A stretch of 45,178 nt of DNA from Xenorhabdus thuongxuanensis (GCF_001908095.1 NZ_MKGR01000027.1:1-45178); one strand, 5' to 3'; counted from the first letter of the stretch, positions 33,929 through 45,061 are shown. Notes: a model not told the origin generated them from the sequence alone. Numbers and translations: made by a program.

Positions 33929-34134
33929 AAATGGCATTTTTTGCTAATTTTTGTTAGCAAAAGGTTTTGCTAGATCTTAATATCACCATTATTTGCTACA
34001 AATTTAACATTAAATTAACTAAAGTAAGTAAAATATTCCACTCACCTGATTATTGACTATTCCTGAGCAAGTCGTTCTTGGGATAAGGATCTTTTGGCGG
34101 TGGCTCAATAATAACAAGCCCAATGAGGATTATG

Positions 34135-35289
34135 ATGATGATAAAACACAACGCACTCGCAATGGCAATTCCGGTACTGCTTATTACAGGAGCTGCAAAT
34201 GCTGCTGAAATTTATAATAAAGATGGTAATAAAATAGATTTATATGGAAAGGCCGATGTTCAAAGAACATTCTCCAAAGACAAACAGTCTGGTTCTGGTG
34301 ATGGTTCTGTTGGTCGTATCGGTATTAAAGGTTCAACCCAAATTACTGATACCCTAACTGGCTTCGGGCGCTGGGAATACAACATGGGTGCCAATGGAAC
34401 AGAAGTGGAGAGTGGAGCAAACACCAAAACTCGTTTGGCTTTCGCTGGGCTGAAATTTGGCGAATATGGTTCGCTGGATTATGGGCGCAATTATGGTGTA
34501 GTTTATGATGCCAACGCATGGACAGATGTATTGCCAATATTTGGTGGTGATGCCATGGCCGCAACCGATAACTTCCTAATGGGGCGGTCAACAGGGTTAT
34601 TAACATACCGTAACACTGACTTTTTTGGTTTGGTGAATGGCCTGAATTTTGCCTTGCAGTATCAAGCTAAAAATGATGACGGCACTAAAAATAGCCGTAG
34701 CGATGTTGCAAGACAAAATGGTGATGGTTTTGGCCTTTCCAGCACCTATGATTTTGGTAATGGCTTCAATATTGGGGCGTCATACGGTAACTCTAACCGT
34801 ACTTCGGCACAGAAAGTGGGTTCTGATGCAGCTAAGGTTCTGGCAAAAGGGAATAAAGCCGAAACATGGATCGTTTCTGCTAAGTATGACAAAGATAATG
34901 TCTATCTAGCGGCTATGTATGGTGAAGCCCGTAACTTAACCAGATTTGGCAGTTCCGTGGATAATTACACAATGTTTGCCAATAAAACCCAAAACATTGA
35001 GCTGACGGCTCAGTATCAGTTTGATTTTGGTTTGCGTCCCTCTGTCGGGTTTGTTTATTCCAAAGGTAAAGATCTGGGTAATGACCTGGTTGGCAAGAGC
35101 ATACTGACAGACAAGGGATCTGAAGATTTAGTGAAATATATTTCAGTCGGTGCCTTCTATAATTTCAACAAGAATATGGGCACGTATGCTGAATATCAGT
35201 TCAACTTATTGAAAGACAATGATTTCACCAAGAAAGCGAAGATCAGCACTGACGACGTCTTTGGTGTTGGTTTGGTTTATCGCTTCTAA
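34135..35289 (+). CDS. OmpF/OmpC-family general porin
   Basis: The protein has 384 residues from the ATG at 34135. Three consecutive ATG codons (34132, 34135, 34138) follow the AGGA site, so the exact start is uncertain by a codon or so. A signal peptide ending AANA is followed by AEIYNKDGNKIDLYGKADV. Typical porin strands (LAFAGLKFGEYGSLDYGRNY), loop L3 (DVLPIFGGDAM) and the C-terminal VGLVYRF follow. This is a trimeric 16-strand outer-membrane channel for small solutes. It has a hairpin terminator directly downstream and a CRP-type box upstream. Confidence 0.92.
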   Translation: MMIKHNALAMAIPVLLITGAANAAEIYNKDGNKIDLYGKADVQRTFSKDKQSGSGDGSVGRIGIKGSTQITDTLTGFGRWEYNMGANGTEVESGANTKTRLAFAGLKFGEYGSLDYGRNYGVVYDANAWTDVLPIFGGDAMAATDNFLMGRSTGLLTYRNTDFFGLVNGLNFALQYQAKNDDGTKNSRSDVARQNGDGFGLSSTYDFGNGFNIGASYGNSNRTSAQKVGSDAAKVLAKGNKAETWIVSAKYDKDNVYLAAMYGEARNLTRFGSSVDNYTMFANKTQNIELTAQYQFDFGLRPSVGFVYSKGKDLGNDLVGKSILTDKGSEDLVKYISVGAFYNFNKNMGTYAEYQFNLLKDNDFTKKAKISTDDVFGVGLVYRF

Positions 35290-35301
35290 TTATATTATAT
35301 C

Positions 35302-35330
35302 GAACTGCCTCAATGGATTTGAGGCAGTTC
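35302..35330. terminator. Bidirectional terminator between the porin gene and rdgC
   Basis: Perfect 12-base arms GAACTGCCTCAA (35302-35313) and TTGAGGCAGTTC (35319-35330) with a 5-base loop lie between the convergent porin and rdgC genes. Confidence 0.85.
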
Positions 35331-35338
35331 ACTTGTGA

Positions 35339-36250
35339 TTACCTTTCGGCTTCGCCGCCGAGTGCATCAATCGTATTTTTGATTAGCGTACTGAGTTCCC
35401 CTGTTATTAAGGTAAAATCAGCATCGAATCGTTGGGCAACATCTTCACGATCAATATCATCATTTTGTTCACGTAAAGTTTCGCTAAATTTAATGCGCTT
35501 GAAAGTGCCATCGTCTGACAGCATAAATTGAATACGTTCTTCCCAATCTAAGGCCAGCTTAGTGACATATTTGCCGAATTCAATATGTGTCGCAATTTCG
35601 TCTGAAACCAAATCCTGTTTCTTACAGCGGATCACTCCACCTTCTTCCAGAATGGCTTTAAGCTCGGCTTCATCCATCAGAGCATAACCTGTAGGAAGAT
35701 CACCTGAACGTACCCATTCGGTTAGCGTCAATTCAATGGGGTTGGTGAAAGTAAGAGGAACAACAGGCAATGATCCCAATGTTTTTCTCAGCAGTGCCAG
35801 ATTATCTTCAGCCCGTTTTGCGCTGGCGGTATCAACGATGATCAAATGGTTGACGGTATCGATCCAAATATAGGTTTGGCTGAAACGGCTGAATGCTCTT
35901 GGCAACAGTGTATGAATGACTTCATCTTTCAGTGAATCTTTCTCTGTTTTTTTCAGTTTGCGATGTTGTTCACCTTCCAGACGGGCTATTTTGGTCTGTA
36001 ATTCCTGTTTAATCACCGGAGAAGGTAACATTTTTTCTTCTTTGCGTGCGCAGATCAGAATTTGATTGCCGGAAGCATGGGTTAATGCTTCACCGTGGGA
36101 ACCCATTGGAGAAACCCAGCCAGTTTTCATCATATCCTGGCTGCCACATGGAGTGAATGCCAATGGGCTTAATTGTTTTTCCAGTTCATCCGCCGAAAGG
36201 GAGATCTCTCGGTTTAAACGGTAAATCATTAAATTTTTAAACCATAACAT
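35339..36250 (-). CDS. rdgC: Recombination-associated protein RdgC
   Basis: From the ATG at 36250 ([12 protein letters not shown]) the protein has 303 residues, the exact usual length of RdgC. An 11-codon upstream extension to 36283 lacks similarity. Characteristic segments include [19 protein letters not shown] and [14 protein letters not shown]. RdgC forms a ring-shaped dimer that binds double-stranded DNA and restrains RecA. It is encoded divergently from mak, as in other Enterobacterales. Confidence 0.95.
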   Translation of the reverse strand: MLWFKNLMIYRLNREISLSADELEKQLSPLAFTPCGSQDMMKTGWVSPMGSHGEALTHASGNQILICARKEEKMLPSPVIKQELQTKIARLEGEQHRKLKKTEKDSLKDEVIHTLLPRAFSRFSQTYIWIDTVNHLIIVDTASAKRAEDNLALLRKTLGSLPVVPLTFTNPIELTLTEWVRSGDLPTGYALMDEAELKAILEEGGVIRCKKQDLVSDEIATHIEFGKYVTKLALDWEERIQFMLSDDGTFKRIKFSETLREQNDDIDREDVAQRFDADFTLITGELSTLIKNTIDALGGEAER

Positions 36251-36420
36251 GCAGTTACCCCATATTGTTGCGCATCGTGACAAAATGTCATCTTAAAAAA
36301 ATAAAGCTGCATGATAACGAATCATGTGACGAAGCCCTAGAACTTCATTCGTTTCATATCATCACTGTCTTATTCTCATATAATGAAAAGCGTCGTCCCG
36401 TTAAATAGGAAAAGTAAGTT

Positions 36421-37329
36421 ATGCGTATAGGAATTGATCTTGGTGGCACCAAGATTGAAGTGATTGCATTAGGCGATCAGGGAGAAGAGTTATTTCGTAA
36501 ACGGGTGGATACTCCCCGTAATGATTATCAGAAAACATTGGCAGCCATTGTTGGATTGATTATTGATGCGGAACAAGCAACCGGACAGCAAGGAACTGTA
36601 GGGATTGGCATTCCTGGCGCAATTTCGCCTTTTACCGGAAAAGTAAAAAATGCCAACTCAGTTTGGTTGAATGGCAAGATATTGGATAAGGATATAGCCG
36701 CTTTGTTAGGGCGTGAAGTGCGTATCGCTAACGATGCCAATTGTCTGGCGGTATCAGAAGCTACTGATGGTGCGGGTGAAGGTATGCCAATGGTATTTGC
36801 TGTTATCATTGGAACAGGTTGCGGCTCAGGCATCGCATTTGAGGGGCGGGTTCATGCTGGTGGCAATGGATTGGCAGGGGAATGGGGGCATAATCCATTA
36901 CCGTGGATGGATGAAGAAGATCGCGTATATCAGGATGAAGTGCGCTGTTTTTGTGGCAAACCAGGATGTACTGAGACATTTGTGTCAGGCACCGGATTTA
37001 TGACAGATTACTTCCGCTTGAGCGGAGTGCAGAAAAAAGGTAATGGAATCATAGAGGCGTTGACCCAGGGAGATAAGTTCGCGGAATTGGCGATGCGCCG
37101 TTATGAAAGGCGTTTGGCGCGAGCATTGGCACAGGTGATTAATTTATTGGATCCGGATGTCATTGTGCTCGGTGGTGGTATGAGTAATGTTGATCGCCTT
37201 TACCAAACGTTGCCTGATTTAGTCAAAGAGTGGGTTTTTGGTGGAGAGTGTGCAACACCAATCAGAAAAGCCGTGCATGGGGATTCTAGTGGTGTACGTG
37301 GTGCGGCCTGGTTATGGCCCCAACAATAA
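36421..37329 (+). CDS. mak: Fructokinase (ROK family), Mak
   Basis: The 302-residue ROK kinase has the ATP-binding start [18 protein letters not shown], catalytic Asp in [16 protein letters not shown], and [20 protein letters not shown]. The zinc motif is [15 protein letters not shown], with the Cys-x-Cys-x4-Cys pattern of the family. It phosphorylates fructose to fructose 6-phosphate. Its position next to rdgC supports the assignment as mak. Confidence 0.93.
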   Translation: MRIGIDLGGTKIEVIALGDQGEELFRKRVDTPRNDYQKTLAAIVGLIIDAEQATGQQGTVGIGIPGAISPFTGKVKNANSVWLNGKILDKDIAALLGREVRIANDANCLAVSEATDGAGEGMPMVFAVIIGTGCGSGIAFEGRVHAGGNGLAGEWGHNPLPWMDEEDRVYQDEVRCFCGKPGCTETFVSGTGFMTDYFRLSGVQKKGNGIIEALTQGDKFAELAMRRYERRLARALAQVINLLDPDVIVLGGGMSNVDRLYQTLPDLVKEWVFGGECATPIRKAVHGDSSGVRGAAWLWPQQ

Positions 37330-38078
37330 TGATTTATTAAAGACTGACTTAAGTTAAACTTTTAATCTAATAAGTTAATTCGCTATCCATGTTACAGGTA
37401 ATAATGGGAATAATAAATCAAACTATTCATTATATTTATGAAGAATACTTTCATAGTAATGAGAATATATTTGTTGGTTAATGAATAAAATATCGCATAT
37501 AACTTTAAATTTATTAATTATTAGGTGATAAAAAAGACAAATTATTTAAGTAAATAAAGGTTAGGAATAAAAGAGAGATAGCCAATAAATTTGTTTTTAA
37601 CAAAATAATAAATAAAGGCATTTTTACTATCCTCGTAAATGGATTTTAAAATGGTTCGATAACTGACAATATTTTGTGATTAATATCACAAAATATTGTC
37701 ATAATTTATCTATCTCTTTGTGTTAATGTGGATTTCTTCACGAAAAATATTGTTTTTTTAGGTTACTATTAGCATGAGAAATGAATCATTTTCCAAATAT
37801 AAAATTTACTTAAAATAGAGTGAAATATTGTTGCATCTCATTTTGATTAATTACTCCATATTGATGTTTATAAAACTCTCAACGGGAAGATGTAATAGAG
37901 ATTAGATAATTTTAAATCACATATAAATTTTATCATTATTTGAGCGATTTTCTTCGGTGAAAAAATCGTGACGGGTATTTATTGCTCTAAATATATTGCA
38001 GATTGTTCTGCGATAGTGTGAGTTTTTGCCTGAAAGAAAATCAAATTATTAGAATTAATATTTTATGGATGTCTTATT
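37330..38078. promoter_or_regulatory. Long AT-rich regulatory region upstream of the second porin
   Basis: About 750 bases without a gene. The clearest element is TGTGA-TTAATA-TCACA at 37675-37690, inside a longer palindrome (ATTTTGTGAT-TAAT-ATCACAAAAT minus one base of spacing), a strong CRP-type site. The rest is AT-rich, as expected for a porin leader under complex control, but I cannot identify OmpR sites or the start of transcription. Confidence 0.55.
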
Positions 38079-39287
38079 ATGAGAAGCATGAAGCCGTTGG
38101 CTGCTTTAATTGGGTTATTGGTCATGTCTGGCAGTGCCAGTGCAGTTACAGTATATAACGACAAGGGAAGCAAGGTGGATTTAACTGGTCAGGTTCGTAT
38201 GAAAACGACAGTAACCAGCGATAATCGTGATATTCAAATTAAAGATGATAGCAGTCGTTTCGGGTTTAATGCCAGCCACGAACTACCTAACGATATTAAA
38301 GTCTTCGGCAAAATGGAATGGGGTTCTGATACTCAAAGAACTAATAGCGACAATGCCAAAACGGGTTTTGAGATGTATAACCGTGTGGGTTATATCGGGG
38401 CTTCTCATCGTGATATTGGTGAAATGCGTATTGGCCGTACTTATATTCCTATCGACTGGGTGAAAAAATCCAGCTATGGCTATGGCAACACAGGGGTATT
38501 TTATTTCAACGACGTACTGAGCCAAGCAACCGGTTATGATGGCAAAGGCGTTGGTAAAAACAACTTCCTTACCCGCTTGCCCCAAACTATTTTCATTCAA
38601 ACCAATAGTTATCAAGGTTTCAGCCTCGCTGCAACCTACAGTGGTAAATCCGGCTCAGATAACGAACGCAATCATGGTGATATTCGCCACGCTTATTCAG
38701 TGGTAGGTTTTTATAAATCAGACTTTGGATTGGAAATTAATGCTGGCTATTCTCAGGCAACGGGAGAGAGGAAAAAACCGATAACCATAGAGACGACACA
38801 AGCAGACGGAAGTAAAGGCAAAGGTACTGGAGATGCTGGGCTGGCTTCTCCACAAGATAGCCTGATGGCTATTGGTATGGAATATTATTTCCCTGGCCGT
38901 GAATTCTCCATTGGTTTGGACTACGGTCAGGCGCGCTCCAAAAATTCAGGGTTAGTGTATCAGGAAGGTAGTAGCACGGGCTTGCAGGCAAAATCGGTCA
39001 AAGGTGACTGGAAAGCAAACCTATATGGTCTGGCTGGGAAATGGCACTGGGACAAATTGGGCAGCGGCATGTATGCGGGATACTATCTGCGTGATGGTGA
39101 TGCCAATACATTCAACTATAAAAAACAGACTTACACAGTTGGTTTAGATAAGCGTTTTGAAGTTTCTAAATATAATAACCTGATCTTGTTTGTTGAAACG
39201 GCATATGATGATGTCCGTAGCGACAATCCGGCTTACAAAGATAAAAAACAAACTATTCTGGGAACAGGAGCACGTTTGTCTTTTTAA
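38079..39287 (+). CDS. OmpC-family-related porin, second copy
   Basis: The 402-residue protein has a signal peptide (MRSMKPLAALIGLLVMSGSA, cleaved after SASA) and VTVYNDKGSKVDLTGQVRMK as the mature start. Porin strands end in LGTGARLSF with the C-terminal Phe. It is clearly diverged from the porin at 34135: its loops are unrelated and it has a Lys/Thr-rich loop (KKPITIETTQADGSKGKGTG). It precedes cpdB by 61 bases containing an imperfect hairpin, so readthrough to cpdB is possible. A role in uptake of nucleotides or other phosphorylated solutes is inferred only from its neighbours. Confidence 0.88.
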   Translation: MRSMKPLAALIGLLVMSGSASAVTVYNDKGSKVDLTGQVRMKTTVTSDNRDIQIKDDSSRFGFNASHELPNDIKVFGKMEWGSDTQRTNSDNAKTGFEMYNRVGYIGASHRDIGEMRIGRTYIPIDWVKKSSYGYGNTGVFYFNDVLSQATGYDGKGVGKNNFLTRLPQTIFIQTNSYQGFSLAATYSGKSGSDNERNHGDIRHAYSVVGFYKSDFGLEINAGYSQATGERKKPITIETTQADGSKGKGTGDAGLASPQDSLMAIGMEYYFPGREFSIGLDYGQARSKNSGLVYQEGSSTGLQAKSVKGDWKANLYGLAGKWHWDKLGSGMYAGYYLRDGDANTFNYKKQTYTVGLDKRFEVSKYNNLILFVETAYDDVRSDNPAYKDKKQTILGTGARLSF

Positions 39288-39348
39288 GTCAATTTCATAG
39301 GGGGAGTTCAGTTGAACTCTCCCGTATCATTCTATAAAGGGGCATAGC

Positions 39349-41316
39349 ATGATGAAGAATATGTTGAAAAAGAAGAACGTGTTGAAAATGTCAACCTTGG
39401 CAATGCTGGTGGCATTCAATGTGAACGCGGCAACCGTTGATTTACGGGTGATGGAAACCTCAGATATTCACGGTAATCTGATGGATTTTGATTATTTTAA
39501 AGATAAATCCACGGAGCAATTTGGTTTGGTTCGTACTGTGAACTTAATTAAGGCGGCCAAAGCGGAAACAACCAACGCGATCTTGGTAGATAACGGTGAT
39601 TTGATTCAAGGCAGCCCACTTGCGGATTACATGGTGGCAAAAGGATTGAAACAAGGGGAGGTTCATCCGGCCTACAAGTTAATGAATACGATGGATTATA
39701 CCGTCGGTAACTTTGGTAACCATGAATTCAACTTTGGATTGGATTATCTGAAACAAGCCATCGCCGGTGCTAAGTTCCCTTATATCAATGCCAATATCAT
39801 CGATGCCAAAACCGGCAAAAACTACTTTACACCTTATATTATCGTTGATACTCCAGTTAAAGATCGTGAAGGCAAAGAGCACACGATTAAGATCGGTTAT
39901 ATCGGTTTTGTGCCACCACAAATCAGTATTTGGGACAAAGCCAATCTCAATGGCAAAGTAGTTGTTAATGACGTCACTGAAACCGCGAAAAAATTCGTCC
40001 CTCAAATGAAAAAAGAGGGTGCAGATCTGATTATCGCCATTCCGCACTCCGGTTTTTCCCAAGATCCTTATAAAGCGATGGCAGAAAACTCGGTTTACTA
40101 TCTGAATGAAATTCCTGGTATTAATGCCATTATGTTTGGTCATGCTCACGGCGTGTTCCCAAGCAAGGAATATACCGCTATCAAGGGCGTGAATGTCGCT
40201 AATGGAACGATTAATGGCATTCCTGCCGTCATGCCAGGACAGTGGGGGGATCATCTGGGTGTTGTTGATATGGTGATCAATAACGACAGTGGTGGATGGA
40301 AAGTTGAATCTGCTAAAGCACAAGCCCGCCCTATCTATGACAAAATCCATAAAAAAGCATTGGTTGAACGCGATAATAAACTGGCTTCCATCATCGAAAA
40401 AGATCACCTGGGAACTCGCGAATTTGTGAGTAAATTCATTGGCAAAGCCTCTGATAACATGTACAGCTATCTGGCTCTGATCCAGAGCGATCCAACCGTT
40501 CAGATTGTCAATGATGCGCAGGTAGATTACACCAAACGCTTTATTCAGGGCGATCCAAATCTGGATGGACTTCCTGTTTTAGCGGCAGCGGCACCTTTCA
40601 AAGCGGGAGGGCGTAAAAATGCGCCGGCTGATTTTGTGGAAGTGGAAAAAGGTGATCTGACTTTCCGCAATGCGGCTGATTTGTACCTCTATCCCAATAC
40701 ATTGGTGGTAGTGAAAGCAACGGGGGCGGATGTGGTCGAATGGCTGGAATGTTCGGCGGGCATGTTTAACCAGATCGATCCAAATTCCACCAAACCGCAA
40801 GAATTGCTAAATTGGGATGGCTTCCGTACTTATAATTTCGACACCATCACGGGAGTTAACTATAAGATAGACCTGACCCAACCCGCTAAATACGACACCG
40901 ATTGCCAGCTTATCAATAAAGGGGCGAACCGCATCAAAGATGTTACCTATCAGGGGAAGCCGATTGATCCAAAAGCCACTTTCCTGATCGCCACCAATAA
41001 CTATCGGGGTTACGGCGGCAAATTCGCCGGAACCGGAGAAGATCATATTGCGTTTGCTTCACCGGATGAGAACCGCACCATTTTAGCTTCTTACATTTCC
41101 AGAATGACGAAAGAAAAGGGCGTAGTATCAACTCAGGCAGAAAACAATTGGTCATTCTTGCCAATCAAAACAGATAAAAAATTAGATATACGTTTCGAAA
41201 CTTCACCATCAGAAAAAGCGGCGAAATTCATTAAAGAACATGCCCAATACCCGATGAAGTACTTGAAAAATGATGATACCGATTTTGCAATCTATCAAAT
41301 TGATCTGACAGAGTAA
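39349..41316 (+). CDS. cpdB: 2',3'-cyclic-nucleotide 2'-phosphodiesterase / 3'-nucleotidase
   Basis: The 655-residue protein has a signal peptide (ending NVNA-ATVD). The metallophosphoesterase motifs are [42 protein letters not shown] and [11 protein letters not shown]-terminal nucleotidase domain follows ([20 protein letters not shown]). The length and order match CpdB, a periplasmic enzyme that hydrolyses 2',3'-cyclic nucleotides and 3'-nucleotides for scavenging. An adjacent MMKNM start pair makes the exact ATG uncertain by one codon. Confidence 0.93.
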   Translation: MMKNMLKKKNVLKMSTLAMLVAFNVNAATVDLRVMETSDIHGNLMDFDYFKDKSTEQFGLVRTVNLIKAAKAETTNAILVDNGDLIQGSPLADYMVAKGLKQGEVHPAYKLMNTMDYTVGNFGNHEFNFGLDYLKQAIAGAKFPYINANIIDAKTGKNYFTPYIIVDTPVKDREGKEHTIKIGYIGFVPPQISIWDKANLNGKVVVNDVTETAKKFVPQMKKEGADLIIAIPHSGFSQDPYKAMAENSVYYLNEIPGINAIMFGHAHGVFPSKEYTAIKGVNVANGTINGIPAVMPGQWGDHLGVVDMVINNDSGGWKVESAKAQARPIYDKIHKKALVERDNKLASIIEKDHLGTREFVSKFIGKASDNMYSYLALIQSDPTVQIVNDAQVDYTKRFIQGDPNLDGLPVLAAAAPFKAGGRKNAPADFVEVEKGDLTFRNAADLYLYPNTLVVVKATGADVVEWLECSAGMFNQIDPNSTKPQELLNWDGFRTYNFDTITGVNYKIDLTQPAKYDTDCQLINKGANRIKDVTYQGKPIDPKATFLIATNNYRGYGGKFAGTGEDHIAFASPDENRTILASYISRMTKEKGVVSTQAENNWSFLPIKTDKKLDIRFETSPSEKAAKFIKEHAQYPMKYLKNDDTDFAIYQIDLTE

Positions 41317-41407
41317 AAATAAAACTTATTGAACTTCATTGTATTAATGCCTGCTCTCTTGCATAGCAAAGGGGGCAGGCAAATCCTGAACGTTAAGAGA
41401 CAATAAA

Positions 41408-43045
41408 ATGAATTATAAATATAAATTACTTCCGATTGCGATTGTTGCTGTATTGTTAGCAGGGTGTGCAACCAAGCCAGACTATCATCCAGAAAATATT
41501 GTAGATGTGCGAGTTCTGGGGTTGAATGATTTTCATGGCGCACTGAAAGCACCTGGCTCTAATCAACCAGGGGGCATTGAACATATGGCTACTTTGATTA
41601 AGGAATTGAAGCAGGAAAACCCGAACAATATCGTTGTTGCAGCGGGGGATATGATCGGTGCTAGCCCATTGCTTTCCTCAATGTTCCATGATGAACCCAC
41701 TATCGAAGCGCTGTCCCTGGCTGGATTGGAGGCGACTTCTGTCGGCAACCATGAATTCGACAAAGGTAAGGATGAATTATTGCGTAAGCAAAATGGTGGT
41801 TGTCATCCAGTGACAGGCTGTCAGGGGCCGAAACCTTTTAAAGGTGCAGATTTCAAATACCTGTCTGCTAACGTTACTGTTAATGATACGGGTAAGACAC
41901 TTTTCCCCGAATATGTCATCAAAGAATTTGATGGGGTACCGGTTGCCTTTATTGGGCTGACGCTGGAAGGAACGCCTGCCATTGTGACACCTAAGGGCAC
42001 AGAAGGACTGACTTTTTCCAACGAAGTGAAAACCATCAACGCATTGGTGCCGGAATTGCAGAAAAAAGGGGTAAGAGCGATAGGGATTTTGATCCACGAA
42101 GGTGCTGCACAGAAACGTGATGGAGGACGTATTGACGTCAATGCCTGTAATGACGTAACAGGCAAAATATTAGAGATCGTCAACCATCTTGATAAAGAAG
42201 TGGATTTTGTCATTAGTGGTCATACGCACCAAGCTTATAATTGCGTGATTAATGGTAAATCCGTCACTTCTGCCCAGGCCAATGGCGCATTGCTTACTCA
42301 GTTAGATCTGAAACTGGATAAAACCACGAAAGATGTGGTGGATTTCAAGGCTAAAAATATCTGGGTCGATAACCATAAATACACCAAAGATGCGAAAATC
42401 ACCGAGTTACTGTCATCCTACGAAAAAATAGCCACACCATTGGCAAACCGCATAATTGGTAAATTGGCAAGTAACCTGACCAAAGAAACCAACACAGGTG
42501 GGGAATCAGCATTAGGTAAAGTGATCGCCGATGCCCATTTATACACAACAACAGACAAAGAAAATGGTGGCGCACAGATTGCGTTTGTAAACAATGGCGG
42601 TATTCGTGCGCCTATCGCTATGGGAGATGTGACCTATAATGCAATTTATACCGTCCAGCCATTCTCCAATATTTTAGTAACCAAAACATTAACGGGTGAG
42701 CAGATCAAACGGTTGCTGGAACAGCAATGGGAGCGTACACGGCCACAGGTTTTGGCAGTATCATATAGCTTTCAATATTCATGGGATAGTACCAAACCTG
42801 TGGGTGATCGTGTGATTATCAGCTCAATGAAAATCAATGACCAGCCTGTTGATATGCAAGAGAAATACCGTGTGGCAGCCAATGAATATCTGGCAACAGG
42901 TGGAAGTAGCTTCTCTGTATTTAAAGAGGGAACTGATCCCGTGTATAGCTTGTCGGATGTAGATGCCGTGGTGAAATATTTTATCGAAAAATCCCCAATT
43001 CAATACCCGAAATACGATCGGATTATAGATATTGGTACAAAATAG
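41408..43045 (+). CDS. ushA: 5'-nucleotidase / UDP-sugar hydrolase, lipoprotein form
   Basis: The 545-residue protein has the UshA/5'-nucleotidase architecture: GLNDFHGALKAP, VVAAGDMIGASPLLS, VGNHEFDKG and ISGHTHQAYNC in the metallophosphoesterase part. The C-terminal substrate domain has AFVNNGGIRAPI and NEYLATGGSSFSVF. The N-terminus carries a lipobox, LLAGC with Cys20, so the protein is probably membrane-anchored, as in Vibrio NutA and unlike soluble E. coli UshA. It lies 91 bases after cpdB and makes nucleosides from 5'-nucleotides. Confidence 0.9.
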   Translation: MNYKYKLLPIAIVAVLLAGCATKPDYHPENIVDVRVLGLNDFHGALKAPGSNQPGGIEHMATLIKELKQENPNNIVVAAGDMIGASPLLSSMFHDEPTIEALSLAGLEATSVGNHEFDKGKDELLRKQNGGCHPVTGCQGPKPFKGADFKYLSANVTVNDTGKTLFPEYVIKEFDGVPVAFIGLTLEGTPAIVTPKGTEGLTFSNEVKTINALVPELQKKGVRAIGILIHEGAAQKRDGGRIDVNACNDVTGKILEIVNHLDKEVDFVISGHTHQAYNCVINGKSVTSAQANGALLTQLDLKLDKTTKDVVDFKAKNIWVDNHKYTKDAKITELLSSYEKIATPLANRIIGKLASNLTKETNTGGESALGKVIADAHLYTTTDKENGGAQIAFVNNGGIRAPIAMGDVTYNAIYTVQPFSNILVTKTLTGEQIKRLLEQQWERTRPQVLAVSYSFQYSWDSTKPVGDRVIISSMKINDQPVDMQEKYRVAANEYLATGGSSFSVFKEGTDPVYSLSDVDAVVKYFIEKSPIQYPKYDRIIDIGTK

Positions 43046-43130
43046 TGTGACAGGGATAAAAGATAACGCAGATCGGCGTAGATAAAAGCAATAGATAAAA
43101 GATACTGTAACAGTTGTTTTATCCAGATTA

Positions 43131-43164
43131 GAAGTGCAACGCTAATTATTACGCGTTGCACTTC
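43131..43164. terminator. Terminator after ushA
   Basis: Perfect 12-base arms GAAGTGCAACGC (43131-43142) and GCGTTGCACTTC (43153-43164) with a 10-base loop close the cpdB-ushA unit. The T-tract is weak. Confidence 0.75.
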
Positions 43165-43315
43165 TGCATTAGAATAAATATCAAGTTTAAAAGTCGTCCT
43201 CATTACTCGAATAAATTACTCAATATACTCATCTTCATATCGGTAATGGTTATAAGGTAACAGTGATATATGTATTGATTATTTAATAATGAAAACAATT
43301 ATGGAGACCACTAAT

Positions 43316-44950
43316 ATGCATAAGATGCTGGTAAGGATAATAAAAAATAAAATAGTTAAAATATTTATCTGTTCTGTCAGTTTGATTCTGGGAAATATCA
43401 CTTTCTCGTATGCTGCGATTGTTCCTCCCAATGTTCAATTAGCGGATAAGCAGGAAATTACCCGCAACAATTTTTCCGAACCTACTTCTTTAGATCCGCA
43501 TAAGTCTGAGGGAAGTAGTGAATTTGATATCTTGCGGGATTTTTTTGAGCGTTTAGTTGATACCGATAAAAAAGAAAATATTATTCCCGCCTTAGCGGAA
43601 AACTGGGAAACCAAAGATAATAAAACATGGATCTTCCATTTGAGGAAAGGGGTTAAATGGTCTGACGGTTCACCGATTACCGCCCATGATGTGGCCTTTT
43701 CTTTCCGGCGGCTGGTGACACCTGAAACGATTTCTCCTTATGGTAGCTACTTGATTCAGGCTACTGTCGTGAACGCCCGTGATGTACTATCTGGTAAGAA
43801 AAAACCGGAAGAACTCGGTGTAAAGGCGCTGGATGATGCAACTGTAGAAATTGTACTGGAAAGGCCAAAAGCAGGTTTTCTGCAAATGCTGGCGCATCCC
43901 GCGATGTCTCCTGTTAGTGAACAGGTTATTAAAAAATATGGCAGTAAATGGACTCAGCCTCAACATTTTGTCAGCAATGGGCCTTTTAAACTCTCTGAAT
44001 GGGTAGTGAATGAAAAAGTTGTTGGTGTCAGAAATCCCCATTATTGGGATGATAAAAATACCGTAATTAATAAAGTCACCTACTTACCATTATCAGATTA
44101 TAAAGCGGATCTAAACCGCTATATGACAGGAGAAATGGATATATCCAATGGAGGGCCACCGGAGTTCTTACCGACAGTTAAGAAGAAGTTTGGCGAGCAA
44201 TTGCATGTCAGACCCATAATGAGTGTTTATTATTATCTCTTTAATACACAAGTGGCACCATTTAATGATGTTCGGGTCAGACAAGCTCTGGCTTTAGCAC
44301 TGGATAGAAACATTATCACTGACAAGGTATTAGGCAATGGTCAAAAGCCCGCTTATGATGTCGTGTCTCCGGGGGCTGGGGGGATTTATTTAAAACAGCC
44401 TGAATATGCCTCCTGGACACAGGAACAGCGCGTTGCCAAGGCCAAAACATTACTGAATGAGGCTGGTTTTAATGAAAATAATCCACTCAAATTTACTTTG
44501 CTATATAACACTTCCGATGCTCATAAAAAAATCGCCATTGCTGCCAGCTCGGCGTGGAAAAAGCATCTAGGTGTGGAAATCATTTTACAAAATCAGGAAA
44601 CAAAAACACAAAATGATAGTATGGCTCAAGGCAACTTTGAGGTGACGAGATACGCATGGAATGCCGATTATAGTAACCCGACCAGTTTCTTAGATATTTT
44701 TACATCAGGTAATACCAATAATCATACCCAATATCAGAATAAGGAGTTTGATCAATGGGTTTTAAAGGCGGATGAAACTAATGATCCAGCCGATTACCAA
44801 CAAGCTATTGATATTCTCAATAAAGAAGTACCCGCCATTCCCGTTTACTATTATGTCCGTGTAAAATTAGTTAAGCCTTATGTTGGCGGGTTTAACGTTG
44901 ACTCGATGGGAAATATCCCGACAAAAGATCTTTATATTATTAAGAGCTAA
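43316..44950 (+). CDS. Oligopeptide ABC-transporter periplasmic binding protein (OppA-like)
   Basis: From the ATG at 43316, preceded by GGAGA, the protein has 544 residues. A signal sequence (ending near SYAAIVPPNV) is followed by the SBP_bac_5 pattern: NFSEPTSLDPHKSEGSSEFD, LRKGVKWSDGSPITAHDVAF, RQALALALDRN and DYSNPTSFLDIFTSGN. This is the family that binds oligopeptides for an Opp-type importer. No permease or ATPase genes follow; instead a terminator and an IS element do. It is therefore an orphan binding protein, perhaps sharing a transporter encoded elsewhere. Confidence 0.9.
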   Translation: MHKMLVRIIKNKIVKIFICSVSLILGNITFSYAAIVPPNVQLADKQEITRNNFSEPTSLDPHKSEGSSEFDILRDFFERLVDTDKKENIIPALAENWETKDNKTWIFHLRKGVKWSDGSPITAHDVAFSFRRLVTPETISPYGSYLIQATVVNARDVLSGKKKPEELGVKALDDATVEIVLERPKAGFLQMLAHPAMSPVSEQVIKKYGSKWTQPQHFVSNGPFKLSEWVVNEKVVGVRNPHYWDDKNTVINKVTYLPLSDYKADLNRYMTGEMDISNGGPPEFLPTVKKKFGEQLHVRPIMSVYYYLFNTQVAPFNDVRVRQALALALDRNIITDKVLGNGQKPAYDVVSPGAGGIYLKQPEYASWTQEQRVAKAKTLLNEAGFNENNPLKFTLLYNTSDAHKKIAIAASSAWKKHLGVEIILQNQETKTQNDSMAQGNFEVTRYAWNADYSNPTSFLDIFTSGNTNNHTQYQNKEFDQWVLKADETNDPADYQQAIDILNKEVPAIPVYYYVRVKLVKPYVGGFNVDSMGNIPTKDLYIIKS

Positions 44951-44958
44951 TTTTTTGA

Positions 44959-44990
44959 TAATAAGAGCCGGTTGCAGTCGGCTCTTATTA
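44959..44990. terminator. Intrinsic terminator after the oppA-like gene
   Basis: Perfect 12-base arms TAATAAGAGCCG (44959-44970) and CGGCTCTTATTA (44979-44990) with an 8-base loop. Confidence 0.85.
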
Positions 44991-45061
44991 CTTAAGTTGA
45001 TCAGATAAACTATCTGCATTGGTGTTATAATCGGTAATCAGATGACTTATTGCCTGTTCTT

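Noticed and set aside
39679-40407. Long minus-strand open frame (242 codons) inside cpdB
   Set aside because: It runs antisense to a clearly conserved gene, has no family resemblance or ribosome-binding site, and its length is explained by codon bias of cpdB.
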